In this document: positions 24,648 through 33,077 of the stretch, one piece after another
Numbering within the stretch: position 1 is the first letter of the stretch
Layout of the letters: each line of letters opens with the position of its first letter
Source: Friedmanniella luteola
Lineage (GTDB): Bacteria > Actinomycetota > Actinomycetes > Propionibacteriales > Propionibacteriaceae
NCBI RefSeq assembly: GCF_900105065.1
Contig: NZ_LT629749.1
Location: 2,852,001-2,916,000 of the forward strand
Direction: 5' to 3'
Length of the DNA: 64,000 nt
Made by a program: the position numbers and the translations under genes
Notes under the pieces: generated by a model
Seen by the model: the letters and a program-made list of their open reading frames with translations, nothing else
What the model was told of the DNA's origin: nothing
Database searches by the model: none

Positions 24648-25547
24648 GTGAACGCTCTCCTCCTCCACACCCCCACCCACCGGCTCCGGCCGGCCGGCCG
24701 GAGACCGCCAGGGGCGCCGGTCCGGGTGCTCACCCCGCCGGACGGGGCCGGAGCAGCCGGGTCCGAGGGGTCCGACCCGTCGGCGCCGCGGTTCTCGGTG
24801 GTGGTGCCGGCGCTCGACGAGGCGGCGCACCTCGGCCGGACGCTGCGCTCGCTCCTGGGCCAGCAGGTGGATCAGCCCGTCGAGATCATCGTCGTGGACA
24901 ACGGCTCCACCGACGGGACGGCCGACGTCGCCCGCGCCCACGGCGTCCGGGTGCTGCACGAGCCCCGGCGCGGGGTGTGCGCAGCGCGGCAGCGGGGTGC
25001 GGAGGCGGCGCGGGGCGCGATCATCGTCTCGACCGACGCCGACACCGTCCACCCGTCCGGCTGGTTGCGGACCATCGACGCCACGTTCACCGCCCGCCCG
25101 GACGCCGTGGCGGTGGCGGGCCCCTGCCGCTACGACGACGGCCCGGCCTGGACGCGTCGCTACCCGGCCCTGCTGTTCGGCCTGGTGGCGACGGTCGCCG
25201 AGGCCACCGGGCGGGTGACCTACGTCAGTGCCACCAACCTCGCCGTGCGCCGGTCCGCCTTCCCCGGCTACGACCTGGAGCAGACCCAGGGCGGGGACGA
25301 GCTGGACCTCCTGCGCCGGCTCCGACCGCAGGGCGCCGTGCTGTGGGACCGGTCGAACACCGTCACCACGTCCGCCCGCCGGCTGCAGCGCGGTGCGCTG
25401 CACGGCTTCGTCGTCAGCCTGCTGGGCCGCTACCTGCTGACCTACGCGGTGAACCGGCTGGTGCGGCGCCGGGTGCTGGGGACGGCCCCTGCGGTCCGCG
25501 ACGACGCCGACGCCCTCCAGGCGCTCGACGTCCTCCACGGCGTCTGA
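24648..25547 (+). CDS. Glycosyltransferase family 2
   Basis: A 299-aa GT-A enzyme. It has the entry motif FSVVVPALDEAAHLGRTLRS, the VDNGSTDGTADVARAHG nucleotide-binding segment, the STDADTVHPSGW DxD-type metal site and the TQGGDELDLLRRL acidic motif that often holds the catalytic base. A C-terminal hydrophobic or amphipathic stretch (LHGFVVSLLGRYLLTYAVN) may contact the membrane. The N-terminal 45 residues are a proline-rich, low-complexity extension. I chose the GTG at 24648; the frame further upstream overlaps the divergent transporter gene. The acceptor is unknown. Confidence 0.85.
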   Translation: MNALLLHTPTHRLRPAGRRPPGAPVRVLTPPDGAGAAGSEGSDPSAPRFSVVVPALDEAAHLGRTLRSLLGQQVDQPVEIIVVDNGSTDGTADVARAHGVRVLHEPRRGVCAARQRGAEAARGAIIVSTDADTVHPSGWLRTIDATFTARPDAVAVAGPCRYDDGPAWTRRYPALLFGLVATVAEATGRVTYVSATNLAVRRSAFPGYDLEQTQGGDELDLLRRLRPQGAVLWDRSNTVTTSARRLQRGALHGFVVSLLGRYLLTYAVNRLVRRRVLGTAPAVRDDADALQALDVLHGV

Positions 25548-25628
25548 CACCGCACCGCCTGCGCAGCGGACGTCCGGACGAGCCGGCCGCCCTGCATCGT
25601 TGAACCGTCGCCCGGAGGAACCACCACC

Positions 25629-26039
25629 ATGACCAGCACCGCTGCCGCCCGCACCACCTCGACCACCGCCACGTCGGCGCCGACCCTCTGGGTGCGGCTC
25701 TACCAGCTGTTCAGCGTCCTCACCGCCCTGCTGGTGCTGGTGCAGTTCCTGACCGCGGGACAGCTCTTCCCCCAGGGCGGGCCGGAGCAGCTGCACGCCG
25801 CCGGGGCGATCGTCCTGCACGTGGTCAGCGGCCTCGCCGTGGTCGCCGCCTTCGTGCTGTGGCGCACGGGAGGGATGACCACCGCCCAGGCGGCGCTCCC
25901 GGTCGTGGTCTTCGCCTTCACCTTCGTCCAGGCCGCCACCGGCGGCCGGACCAACCTCGCGGTCCACGTGCCCGGGGCGATGATCCTCACCGCCGGGGCG
26001 GTCTGGCAGCTGGTCACCGCTCTCCGGCCGCGCCGCTGA
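25629..26039 (+). CDS. Small four-helix membrane protein (DUF6220-like)
   Basis: A 136-aa protein. A Thr/Ala-rich N-terminus is followed by four hydrophobic helices: LFSVLTALLVLVQFLTAG, VLHVVSGLAVVAAFVLW, AALPVVVFAFTFVQAA and PGAMILTAGAVWQLVTAL. The pattern and the conserved-looking histidines in QLHAAGAIVLHVV and AVHVPGA resemble DUF6220-type proteins. The start follows GGAGGAACCACC. No function is known. It sits between the GT2 gene and a convergent small membrane protein gene, with a hairpin between them. Confidence 0.75.
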   Translation: MTSTAAARTTSTTATSAPTLWVRLYQLFSVLTALLVLVQFLTAGQLFPQGGPEQLHAAGAIVLHVVSGLAVVAAFVLWRTGGMTTAQAALPVVVFAFTFVQAATGGRTNLAVHVPGAMILTAGAVWQLVTALRPRR

Positions 26040-26053
26040 CCCCACGCCTCCCC

Positions 26054-26066
26054 GACCGGCCCGGTC
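26054..26066. terminator. Candidate bidirectional terminator
   Basis: A perfect GACCGG-C-CCGGTC stem lies in the 76-bp gap between two convergent genes (ends at 26039 and 26116). It has no uridine tract on either side, as is common in high-GC Actinobacteria. The loop of one base is tight, so the real fold may be slightly larger. Confidence 0.45.
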
Positions 26067-26115
26067 AGGCCGGATCCTCGCCGCCGTCGACGCGGGGCGT
26101 GCCCCGGACCGTCGG

Positions 26116-26340
26116 TCAGACGACCGGGGGCCGGGTGTCGTCGCGGCGCTCGACGTAGCTGGTGTGGCTGGTCCGCCGACGCTGCTGCTGGATGACCAGG
26201 CTCAGGACGATCGCCAGCACCCCGGCCGCCATGCACACGTAGCCGATGGCGGTGAGGTCGAGGGCGTCGAACTGGTCCCGGACCCCGAACGCCAGGATGC
26301 CGCCGACCACCAGCAGGAAGATGCCCAGTCCAAGACTCAT
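26116..26340 (-). CDS. Small membrane protein (DUF6458-like)
   Basis: A 74-aa protein with two hydrophobic helices, GLGIFLLVVGGILAFGV (3-19) and YVCMAAGVLAIVLSLVIQQ (34-52), separated by the short DQFDALDLTAIG loop. A charged tail (RRRTSHTSYVERRDDTRPP) follows. The layout and the L-G-x-G-I-F-L-x-x-G-G-I-L start match the actinobacterial DUF6458 group, which has no assigned function. It is monocistronic and convergent with the four-helix protein gene. Confidence 0.8.
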   Translation of the reverse strand: MSLGLGIFLLVVGGILAFGVRDQFDALDLTAIGYVCMAAGVLAIVLSLVIQQQRRRTSHTSYVERRDDTRPPVV

Positions 26341-26471
26341 GCGGCTGATCCTCACACGCCGCCCGCCGGAATACCGGTGAATGGCCGGCGAGCGTCGCCG
26401 CGCCGCCGCGGCGACCGAGGTGATCGAGGTGACCCGGGGCCGAGCCGGCCCGGGGGGTGCCGCCCGCGGTG

Positions 26472-27143
26472 CTACCCGCTCCACGCCCGGGTCGCGTGCT
26501 GCCGGCGATCCCACAGGGCGGCGCCCTGGGCCTGGCCGCGGCGGTGGCAGAGCTCCTCGAGCTCGGCGCACCTGCGCAGCATCGCCTCCTGCCGGTCCGG
26601 CCAGGGTGGCCGGGACCCGTAGCCGGCGAACAGGGCGGGCAGCGCTCCGACGTCGTCCGGGTGGTGCGTGCGCACGATCCACTCGGCCCAGGCGAGGTCC
26701 TCGACGGGGTCGCCCTCGCGGGCGAACTCCCAGTCCAGGACGGCCGACACCTCCCATGCCGTCACGTCGAACAGGAGGTTCTGCGGGCCGTAGTCGCCGT
26801 GCACCAGCCCGGGCAGCGAACGGTGCAGCGCGCGGAGCGTCCGGCCGGCCGCCGCCAGGACGGGTGCGGCGAAGCCCGCGTCGACGAGCTCCTGCCCGTG
26901 CCGACCGGGCATCACGGTCAGCACCGCCCGGCGACGACCGAGGTCGACCGAGACGACCTCGGGCACCGGCACCACGCCGGCCGACCGGCCCAGCGCCGCC
27001 ACCTCCACCCGCAGCCGTTCCGCCCCGTCGACCGCGTTGTACTCCTTGACCACCTGCCCGTCCTCGACCCACGACCGGTTGGTGTAGCCGTGCGGGAGTC
27101 GACGTGGGGGCACGACACCATGGTCGCGCCCCGCCGGCCTCAT
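26472..27143 (-). CDS. Aminoglycoside-phosphotransferase-fold kinase
   Basis: A 223-aa APH/choline-kinase-like protein. LVHGDYGPQNLLFD is the Brenner motif with the catalytic Asp and the metal-binding Asn; VSAVLDWEFAREGDPVEDLAW is the metal-binding DWE region and its continuation. The N-terminal lobe is short, with GYTNRSWVEDGQVVKEYNAVDG supplying the ATP lysine. The ATG overlaps the stop of the DinB-like gene (ATGA at 27140-27143), making it the last gene of the ArsR operon. Members phosphorylate varied small molecules, so resistance cannot be concluded. Confidence 0.85.
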   Translation of the reverse strand: MRPAGRDHGVVPPRRLPHGYTNRSWVEDGQVVKEYNAVDGAERLRVEVAALGRSAGVVPVPEVVSVDLGRRRAVLTVMPGRHGQELVDAGFAAPVLAAAGRTLRALHRSLPGLVHGDYGPQNLLFDVTAWEVSAVLDWEFAREGDPVEDLAWAEWIVRTHHPDDVGALPALFAGYGSRPPWPDRQEAMLRRCAELEELCHRRGQAQGAALWDRRQHATRAWSG

Positions 27144-27724
27144 CCGGTGACCGTCGCCCCCCGGCTGCCCAGCGGGTCCCGGCCGATGAAGGCGAGCAGG
27201 CGGGTCTGGACGTCGGCGTCGTCCGGCACCGTCACGGCCGGGCCGTACTGGCCCGACGACCGCAGCAACGCCTCGATCGGCGTCATCCCGTCGAGCATCT
27301 CCGCGCAGGTCTGCGCGTCGAGCCGTTCGTCCTGGCCGGTCGCGCGGGCCAGATCCCAGGTGTGCAGGAACACGTCGGAGGTGTAGAACCGGTCGACCGC
27401 GTCCGGCAGCGGCATCGCCCCCACCATCGGGTGCTGGAAGGGGGTGGCCGCCTCCGGCCCGTCGAGCAGCCGCTGCACCGCGTCGGCGTGCACCTGCCAG
27501 GCGGCGACCGGGTCCTCCTCCGGCGACGGTCCGCGGTCCAGCACCAGGCCGGTCGCGCTGGTCAGGAACTCCGGGAACCACCCGACGAGGTGGCCCACGA
27601 CATCCCGGGCGCGCCACCCGGGCACTGGGGCGGGTGCGTCCCAGCCGGACGTCCCCCACACCCGGGCGGTGAACCCGGCGGCCACGGCGCGGTGACGTGC
27701 GCCCGGCTCGCTGGGGAGGCTCAT
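27140..27724 (-). CDS. Maleylpyruvate-isomerase-like (DinB-fold, TIGR03086-type) protein
   Basis: A 194-aa four-helix-bundle protein. VPGWRARDVVGHLVGWFPEF carries the first metal-type His, and the DVFLHTWDLARATGQDERLD segment (with the DLARATG signature) matches the C-terminal part of TIGR03086/MDMPI proteins. Relatives bind zinc and often use mycothiol, but most are uncharacterised. The ATG overlaps the stop of the SRPBCC gene and the stop overlaps the APH-like start, so it is embedded in the ArsR operon. Confidence 0.85.
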   Translation of the reverse strand: MSLPSEPGARHRAVAAGFTARVWGTSGWDAPAPVPGWRARDVVGHLVGWFPEFLTSATGLVLDRGPSPEEDPVAAWQVHADAVQRLLDGPEAATPFQHPMVGAMPLPDAVDRFYTSDVFLHTWDLARATGQDERLDAQTCAEMLDGMTPIEALLRSSGQYGPAVTVPDDADVQTRLLAFIGRDPLGSRGATVTG

Positions 27725-28236
27725 GGCCGGCCCTCCGGCGTGGTCCCGACGACCGCGCCGGCGGCGAGCAGGGCGTCGAGCTTGGCGTAGCCCTGGTCGA
27801 CGCCGACCTCCATCCCGCTGCGCAGCCAGGCGTCCCGGCCCTCGAAGCTGTCGCACAGCGACTGGGTGTGCAGCCGGGTGCGGCCGTCGCCGAGGTCGGT
27901 GAGGACGAGCGTCTGCAGGGCGACCCCGTCCGGCTCGCCCTCCCAGGTGAAGGTCTGCACGATCCGGTCGGGCCGGACCTCGTGGAAGCAGCCGTGGAAG
28001 CCGAACTCCACGCCGTCGCGGGTGGCCACGTACCGCCAGCTGCCGCCGGTGCTGGCGTCCCAGCGGTCCAGGGTCGTCGTCATCCCGTCCGGCCCGACCC
28101 ACCGGGCGAACAGCTCGGGGTCGGTGTGCGCCCGGAACAGCTGGGCCGCGCTGGCCGCGAAGTCCCGGGTCAGCCGGATGATCGGGACGGTCGGGTCCGC
28201 CTCGATCCTGGTGGCCGTCGTCATCGTGTCGTTCAT
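27721..28236 (-). CDS. SRPBCC (AHSA1/START-like) domain protein
   Basis: A 171-aa helix-grip protein of the AHSA1 branch. Signatures: IIRLTRDFAASAAQLFRAHT, LFARWVGPDGMTT, FGFHGCFHEVRPDRIVQTFT, EGEPDGVALQTLVLTDLGDG and the C-terminal GMEVGVDQGYAKLDALLAA helix. It binds small hydrophobic ligands; the precise role is unknown. The ATG at 28236 has GGAGGAGACAGG upstream and overlaps the ArsR stop. ArsR plus AHSA1 pairs are a recurrent actinobacterial arrangement in which the regulator controls the pair. Confidence 0.9.
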   Translation of the reverse strand: MNDTMTTATRIEADPTVPIIRLTRDFAASAAQLFRAHTDPELFARWVGPDGMTTTLDRWDASTGGSWRYVATRDGVEFGFHGCFHEVRPDRIVQTFTWEGEPDGVALQTLVLTDLGDGRTRLHTQSLCDSFEGRDAWLRSGMEVGVDQGYAKLDALLAAGAVVGTTPEGRP

Positions 28237-28598
28237 CCTGTCTCCTCCGCTCGCGCCGGGGGGTGCCCGGCCTCCTCGTCGTCGAGCTCGGCCAGCACCG
28301 CGTCCAGCCGCCGGTACCGGGCCTCGGCACGCTGCCGGTAGCGCTCGATCCACTTCGTCATCAGGTCGAAGACCTCCGCCTCCAGGTGCACCGGGCTGCG
28401 GTGCCCCTCGGCGGACCGGCTGACCAGACCGGCCTGCTCGAGCACCTTGAGGTGCTTGGAGATGGCCTGCACGCTCACCTCGTAGGGCGCCGCCAGCTGG
28501 CCCACGGTGGCGTCGCCGTCCGTCAGCTGCGCCACCAGGTCGCGCCTGGTCGGATCGGCCAGGGCGGCGAACACCTGGGTGAGCGGGTCGGTCATCAC
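28233..28598 (-). CDS. ArsR-family transcriptional regulator
   Basis: A 121-aa winged-helix regulator. DPLTQVFAALADPTRRDLVA opens the fold; ATVGQLAAPYEVSVQAISKH is the helix-turn-helix; LVSRSAEGHRSPVHLEAEVF is the wing. There are no cysteine metal sites, so it is not a classic metal sensor but one of the ArsR proteins paired with SRPBCC genes. The start may be the GTG at 28598 or the next ATG at 28595. It is first in the ArsR-SRPBCC-DinB-APH operon and is preceded by two palindromic operators. Confidence 0.92.
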   Translation of the reverse strand: MMTDPLTQVFAALADPTRRDLVAQLTDGDATVGQLAAPYEVSVQAISKHLKVLEQAGLVSRSAEGHRSPVHLEAEVFDLMTKWIERYRQRAEARYRRLDAVLAELDDEEAGHPPARAEETG

Positions 28599-28610
28599 AG
28601 CCCCCGATCG

Positions 28611-28671
28611 TCAACTGCTTGGTTGAGATGACGGTAACCCCGGAGCATCCCGGCGTCAACCATCTGGTTGA
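28611..28671. promoter_or_regulatory. Tandem palindromic ArsR operators
   Basis: Two 16-bp dyads, TCAACTGCTTGGTTGA (28611-28626) and TCAACCATCTGGTTGA (28656-28671), lie 45 bp apart upstream of the arsR-type gene. Each ends in GGTTGAGATG. The second is nearly perfect (TCAACC and GGTTGA arms, with a central four-base spacer); the first has one arm mismatch. Dyads of the CAACCA-N2-TGGTTG kind suit ArsR dimers, so autoregulation is likely. Confidence 0.8.
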
Positions 28672-28754
28672 GATGCTCACCCGTCCAGCACGAGGCGTGC
28701 GACCGCCATGCGAGACGCCATGGACGGTCGGCCCGGGACGGTGCAGCATCTCGG

Positions 28755-28777
28755 TGTATTCCGAGTAGCCAGGTAGG
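28755..28777. promoter_or_regulatory. Candidate sulfur-regulator box upstream of the sulfate-binding protein gene
   Basis: GTATTCCGAGTAG and GGTAGGAAAT lie in opposed orientation a few bases apart, 17-38 nt before the sulfate-binding protein start. Related elements precede the two organosulfur operons (near 45886 and 49302). An Rrf2 regulator is encoded at the end of this operon, so it is the obvious candidate binder. This is inferred from similarity of three sites only. Confidence 0.4.
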
Positions 28778-28793
28778 AAATGAGGACCGGACC

Positions 28794-29828
28794 ATGAGCA
28801 TCATCCCGAGGACCCGTTGGACCCGCCCTGCTGTCGCGGTCCTGGCCGCGCTGAGCCTGGCCCTGGCGGCGTGCGGCGGTGGTGGCGCTGCGGGCTCGGG
28901 CTCGGGTTCTGAGCTGTCGCTGGTCGCCTTCTCGGTCCCGAAGCCGGCCTACGACGACCTGCAGAAGGACTTCGCCGAGACCCCGGAGGGCAAGGGCGTC
29001 ACGTGGAAGTCGTCCTACGGAGCCAGCGGCGACCAGGCCCGCGCCGTCATCTCCGGGCTGCCGGCCGACTACGTCGGCTTCTCGCTGCAGACGGACATGA
29101 CCAAGCTCGTCGACGAGGACCTGGTGGCCGCCGACTGGGACCAGGGTCCGAACAAGGGCATCGTCAGCACCTCGGTGGTGACCATCGTGGTCCGCAAGGG
29201 CAACCCGCTCGGCATCACGGGCTGGGACGACCTGATCAAGCCCGGCGTCGAGATCGTCACCCCCAACCCGGGGTCCTCAGGCTCGGCGCGCTGGAACGTG
29301 CTCGCGGCCTGGTCCCACATCACCGCCAACGGCGGCTCCGAGGCCGAGGCGACCGAGTACCTGACGAAGTACTACCAGAACATCGTCAGCCTCCCCTCCA
29401 GCGGGCGGGAGGCGACCAGCGCCTTCACCAGCGGCACCGGCGACGTCCTCATCTCCTACGAGAACGAGGCCATCGCCGCGCGGCAGAGCGGGGCCGAGGT
29501 CGACTACGTCCTCCCCGACACCACCCTGAAGATCGAGAACCCGGGCGCGGTGACCACCAAGGCGCCCGAGTCGGCGAAGAAGTTCCTCGACTACGTCGTC
29601 TCCGACGAGGGCCAGAAGGTCTTCGCCAGCCACGGGTTCCGCCCGCTCGACGACAGCGTCGACCCGGGCACGGTCGAGGGGGCCAAGGACCCGGCGAAGC
29701 CGTTCCCGACGGTGGGCAAGCTCGTGACCATCGAGGAGTTCGGCGGCTGGTCGGAGGCGGCGAAGAAGTTCTTCGCCGAGGACACCGGCATCGTCAGCAA
29801 GATCCAGGACGCGAGCGGCGTCTCGTGA
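28794..29828 (+). CDS. sbp: Sulfate/thiosulfate ABC transporter substrate-binding lipoprotein
   Basis: A 344-aa lipoprotein. The signal peptide ends in the lipobox LALAACGG with C27 as the lipidated cysteine. The mature part is a type II periplasmic-binding fold: LSLVAFSVPKPAYDDLQKDF, VTWKSSYGASGDQARAVISG, VTPNPGSSGSARWNVLAAW and FTSGTGDVLISYENEA are the sulfate-binding-protein signatures. It feeds sulfate or thiosulfate to the CysT/CysW/CysA transporter encoded directly downstream. The ATG at 28794 is preceded by GGACCGGACC, a weak site; an in-frame upstream extension lacks support. Confidence 0.95.
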   Translation: MSIIPRTRWTRPAVAVLAALSLALAACGGGGAAGSGSGSELSLVAFSVPKPAYDDLQKDFAETPEGKGVTWKSSYGASGDQARAVISGLPADYVGFSLQTDMTKLVDEDLVAADWDQGPNKGIVSTSVVTIVVRKGNPLGITGWDDLIKPGVEIVTPNPGSSGSARWNVLAAWSHITANGGSEAEATEYLTKYYQNIVSLPSSGREATSAFTSGTGDVLISYENEAIAARQSGAEVDYVLPDTTLKIENPGAVTTKAPESAKKFLDYVVSDEGQKVFASHGFRPLDDSVDPGTVEGAKDPAKPFPTVGKLVTIEEFGGWSEAAKKFFAEDTGIVSKIQDASGVS

Positions 29829-29838
29829 CCCCGCGATC

Positions 29839-30702
29839 GTGACCGCCACGCTGATCCCCACCTCGGCCCCGCGCGGTACGGCGCGCGGCCGGGGCGGGGA
29901 GGCTCCCCAGGGCATCCTCCGGCTCGGCCGCGGCTCGGGCCTGGCGCTGGGCCTGGTCCTGCTCTGGATGAGCATCCTCGTGCTGCTGCCGCTGGTCGCG
30001 GTCCTGGTGACCGCCAGCACCGACGGCCTGGCCGGCTTCGTCGACACCGTCACCAGCCCGGCCGTGGCCGCCTCCATCCGGCTGACCGTGCTGACGGCGG
30101 CAGCGGCGACCGTCGTCAACACCGTGATGGGCACCGTCGTGGCCTGGGTGCTGGTCCGCGACCGGTTCTGGGGTCGCCGGCTGCTCAGCCTGGTGATCGA
30201 CATCCCGTTCGCCCTGCCGACGATCGTCGCCGGCCTCGTGCTCATCGCCCTCTACGGCAACCAGAGCCCGCTGGGCATCGTGCTGGCGCAGACCCGCTGG
30301 GCGATCTTCGTCGCGCTGCTCTTCGTCACGCTGCCCTTCGTCGTCCGGGCCGTCCAGCCCGTGCTCGAGGAGCTCGACCGCGACGTCGAGGAGGCCGGCG
30401 CCTCCCTCGGCGCCAGCCGGGCGGTCGTCTTCCGCCGGCTGATCCTGCCCAACATCGCCCCGGCCATGGCCGCCGGTGCCGCCCTCTCCTTCGCCCGCGG
30501 GCTGGGCGAGTACGGCTCCGTCGTGCTGATCTCGGGCAGCCTGCCCCGCCGCACCGAGGTCGCCTCCGCCCGGATGCTCGGCCAGATCGAGAACGACAAC
30601 CTGGCCGGCGCGTCCGCGGTCGCCACCGTGCTGCTGGTCGTGGCGCTGGCGGTCATCGTCCTGCTCGGCGTGGTGCAGCGGCAGACGGCCCGCCGTGGCT
30701 GA
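29839..30702 (+). CDS. cysT: Sulfate ABC transporter permease CysT
   Basis: A 287-aa inner-membrane permease with about six TM helices. The CysTW-type block TIVAGLVLIALYGNQSPLG and the EAA loop LEELDRDVEEAGASLGASRA, which contacts the ATPase, are present. LARGLGEYGSVVLISG-like residues (SFARGLGEYGSVVLIS) are typical of sulfate and molybdate permeases. The GTG start is 11 nt after the substrate-binding gene; the stop overlaps the cysW start by 8 nt. The N-terminal 30 residues are a soluble, Gly/Arg-rich extension. Confidence 0.94.
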   Translation: MTATLIPTSAPRGTARGRGGEAPQGILRLGRGSGLALGLVLLWMSILVLLPLVAVLVTASTDGLAGFVDTVTSPAVAASIRLTVLTAAAATVVNTVMGTVVAWVLVRDRFWGRRLLSLVIDIPFALPTIVAGLVLIALYGNQSPLGIVLAQTRWAIFVALLFVTLPFVVRAVQPVLEELDRDVEEAGASLGASRAVVFRRLILPNIAPAMAAGAALSFARGLGEYGSVVLISGSLPRRTEVASARMLGQIENDNLAGASAVATVLLVVALAVIVLLGVVQRQTARRG

Positions 30703-31555
30703 CGTGACGCAGGCGGCGCCCGCCACGTCGGCCGTCGCCCCCAGCCCGGCCGTCTCGTCCTCGGGGTCCACGCGCTGGGCGCTCCGGCTGGTCGCGGTGA
30801 CCTACGTCGTCGTCCTCGTCGTCGTCCCGCTCGTCGTCATGCTCGGCCGCACCTTCGAGGACGGGTTCGCCGCGTTCGTCGCGTCGGTCACCGCGCCCGA
30901 GGCCGTGGCGGCGATCACCCTGTCCCTGCAGGTCGCCCTGCAGGCGGTCGTGATCAACACGGTCTTCGGGCTGGCGGTGGCGTTGCTGCTGACCCGCTAC
31001 CGGTTCCGGGGCCGCGGCGTCCTGAACGCCCTGATCGACCTGCCCGTCTCGGTCTCCCCCGTCATCGCGGGCCTGGCGCTGATCCTCGTCTACGGGCGGA
31101 ACGGCTGGTTCGGCGGCGCGCTGGAGACGGTCGGGATCCAGGTCATCTACTCGGTGCCCGGCATCGTGCTGGCCACCTGCTTCGTGTCGCTGCCCCTGGT
31201 GGTCCGCGAGCTCGTCCCCGTGCTCGAGGAGATCGGCCTCGAGCAGGAGCAGGCCGGCCGGGCGCTGGGGGCCAACGCCTGGCAGCGGCTGTGGCGGTTG
31301 ACCCTGCCCAGCGTCCGCTGGGCGCTCGCCTACGGCGTCGTCCTCAGCCTCGCCCGCGCCCTCGGCGAGTTCGGCGCCGTCCGCGTCGTGGCCGGCAACG
31401 TGCTCGGCTCCACCCAGACCATGCCGCTGCTGGCGGCCCAGCGCTACGCCGACCTCGACGAGCCCGGCGCCTACGCCATCAGCTTCGTGATGGTCGCCAT
31501 CGCCGTCCTCTGCATCATCGTCGTGGCGCTCCTGCGGCCGCGCGACCACCGTTAA
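30695..31555 (+). CDS. cysW: Sulfate ABC transporter permease CysW
   Basis: A 286-aa permease, partner of CysT. After a short Ala/Ser-rich leader it has about six TM helices. VSVSPVIAGLALILVYGRNG parallels the CysT block, and LEEIGLEQEQAGRALGANAW is the ATPase-contacting EAA loop. SLARALGEFGAVRVVAG is the family signature near the C-terminus. The GTG start overlaps the end of cysT. Ten bases separate it from the ATPase gene, with AAGGAGC as a ribosome site. Confidence 0.94.
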   Translation: MADVTQAAPATSAVAPSPAVSSSGSTRWALRLVAVTYVVVLVVVPLVVMLGRTFEDGFAAFVASVTAPEAVAAITLSLQVALQAVVINTVFGLAVALLLTRYRFRGRGVLNALIDLPVSVSPVIAGLALILVYGRNGWFGGALETVGIQVIYSVPGIVLATCFVSLPLVVRELVPVLEEIGLEQEQAGRALGANAWQRLWRLTLPSVRWALAYGVVLSLARALGEFGAVRVVAGNVLGSTQTMPLLAAQRYADLDEPGAYAISFVMVAIAVLCIIVVALLRPRDHR

Positions 31556-31564
31556 GGAGCACCG

Positions 31565-32572
31565 ATGGGCATCCAGGCCCTGAACATCAGCAAGCGGTTC
31601 GGCAGCTTCGTCGCGCTCGACGACGTGAGCATCGACGTCCGGAGCGGCCAGCTGACCGCCCTGCTGGGCCCGAGCGGCGGCGGCAAGTCGACGCTGCTGC
31701 GGGTCATCGCCGGCCTCGACCAGGCCGACTCCGGGACGGTGCGCATCGAGGACCAGGACGCGACCTCGCTGCCGCCCCAGCGCCGCGACGTCGGCTTCGT
31801 CTTCCAGCACTACGCCGCGTTCAAGCACCTCAGCGTCTACCGCAACGTCGCCTTCGGCCTGGAGGTGCGCAAGCGCCCGAAGGCCGAGACCCGGCGGCGG
31901 GTGCAGGAGCTGCTGGAGCTGGTGCACCTCGACCAGTTCGCCGACCGGCTCCCGGCCCAGCTGTCCGGCGGCCAGCGGCAGCGGATGGCGCTGGCCCGCG
32001 CGCTGGCCGCCGAGCCGAAGGTGCTGCTGCTCGACGAGCCCTTCGGCGCCCTCGACGCCAAGGTCCGCAAGGAGCTGCGCGACTGGCTGCGCCGGCTGCA
32101 CGACGAGGTGCACGTCACCACGATCTTCGTGACCCACGACCAGGAGGAGGCGCTCGAGGTCGCCGACGAGCTCGTCGTCATCAACCACGGACGGGTCGAG
32201 CAGGTCGGCAGCCCCAACGACCTCTACGACCGGCCGGCGAACGAGTTCGTCATGGAGTTCCTCGGCCCCGTCACCCGGCTCGGGGGCCAGCTGGTCCGCC
32301 CCCACGACCTCGACGTCTTCGCCGAGGCGCAGCCGGGCACGGTGCCGGCGCGGGTCGAGCGCCTGCAGCGCATCGGCTTCGAGGTCAGGGCCGACGCCCG
32401 CGACGGCGACGCGTCCTTCTGGCTGCAGCTGACGCCGGGCCAGGTCGAGGCGCTCGACCTCGCGCCCGGGTCCCCGATCTGGGTCCGGCCCGCGCGCGGC
32501 GCCGCCACCATCGGCGCCCCGGCGCCCGGCGTCCGCTCCCTCGACCCCGCAGGGGCCACCAGCCCGTCGTGA
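31565..32572 (+). CDS. cysA: Sulfate ABC transporter ATP-binding protein CysA
   Basis: A 335-aa ABC ATPase. Walker A is GPSGGGKST (35-43), the signature is [15 protein letters not shown], Walker B is [12 protein letters not shown] and the switch His is in [12 protein letters not shown]. The C-terminal part (about 235-335) is a TOBE-like regulatory domain ([10 protein letters not shown], then [11 protein letters not shown]). All catalytic residues are intact. Its stop overlaps the start of the Rrf2 regulator (GTGA), so transporter and regulator are made together. Confidence 0.95.
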   Translation: MGIQALNISKRFGSFVALDDVSIDVRSGQLTALLGPSGGGKSTLLRVIAGLDQADSGTVRIEDQDATSLPPQRRDVGFVFQHYAAFKHLSVYRNVAFGLEVRKRPKAETRRRVQELLELVHLDQFADRLPAQLSGGQRQRMALARALAAEPKVLLLDEPFGALDAKVRKELRDWLRRLHDEVHVTTIFVTHDQEEALEVADELVVINHGRVEQVGSPNDLYDRPANEFVMEFLGPVTRLGGQLVRPHDLDVFAEAQPGTVPARVERLQRIGFEVRADARDGDASFWLQLTPGQVEALDLAPGSPIWVRPARGAATIGAPAPGVRSLDPAGATSPS

Positions 32573-33030
32573 GAGTCCCCGCCGCGACCAACTACGCCGT
32601 CCGGGCGCTCCTCGAGCTCGCCACGGCTCCCGGGGACCCCCTCCCCCTGCACGTCATCGCCGAACGCCAGCAGATCTCCCACCGCTTCCTCGAGCACATC
32701 TTCCGCGACCTGCGGGCGGCCGGCCTGGTCAGCAGCCACCGCGGGGGTCACGGCCGCGGCGGCTACCTGCTGACCGTCCCCGTCGACCGCCTCACCCTCG
32801 CCTCCGTCGTCGCGGCCCTCCAGCCGGCCACGGGAGCGCTGGCCGAGCTGACGGGACCGGGACGCGAGACCTCGGGCCACCCCGGTCTCGACGCGGTCTG
32901 GCTGGACCTGCAGCGCCAGATCGTCGACTTCCTCGACGACATCACCATCGCGGACCTGGCGGGCCGTGCAGGAGCGACCCCACCGCGTCCCGCGCCCCTG
33001 GAGGAGCACCTCACGCCGGGTGCCGGCTGA
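32569..33030 (+). CDS. Rrf2-family transcriptional regulator (CymR-like)
   Basis: A 153-aa winged-helix regulator. [20 protein letters not shown] opens the domain, [19 protein letters not shown] is the recognition region and [20 protein letters not shown] is the wing and Rrf2 signature. It has no cysteines in the region where IscR or NsrR bind Fe-S clusters. It therefore belongs with CymR-type regulators that sense cysteine supply, often through CysK. Coupled to cysA, it is the best candidate regulator for this sulfur locus. It is shown in sequence only as the fifth gene of the sulfate operon. Confidence 0.88.
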   Translation: MRVPAATNYAVRALLELATAPGDPLPLHVIAERQQISHRFLEHIFRDLRAAGLVSSHRGGHGRGGYLLTVPVDRLTLASVVAALQPATGALAELTGPGRETSGHPGLDAVWLDLQRQIVDFLDDITIADLAGRAGATPPRPAPLEEHLTPGAG

Positions 33031-33038
33031 CCGCGGCT

Positions 33039-33065
33039 GGCCGGACGACCGCCCGCCGTCCGGCC
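33039..33065. terminator. Bidirectional terminator between sulfate and organosulfur operons
   Basis: GGCCGGACG (33039-33047) pairs exactly with CGTCCGGCC (33057-33065) around a nine-base loop. It lies between two convergent operons whose last genes end at 33030 and 33078. Without U tracts the type is uncertain, but the position and stability suit a shared terminator. Confidence 0.65.
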
Positions 33066-33077
33066 GGGACCGCCGCG

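Noticed and set aside
26472-27143. Aminoglycoside resistance gene
   Set aside because: The kinase fold is clear, but the family covers many substrates and the operon context (ArsR, SRPBCC, DinB-like) does not point to antibiotics.
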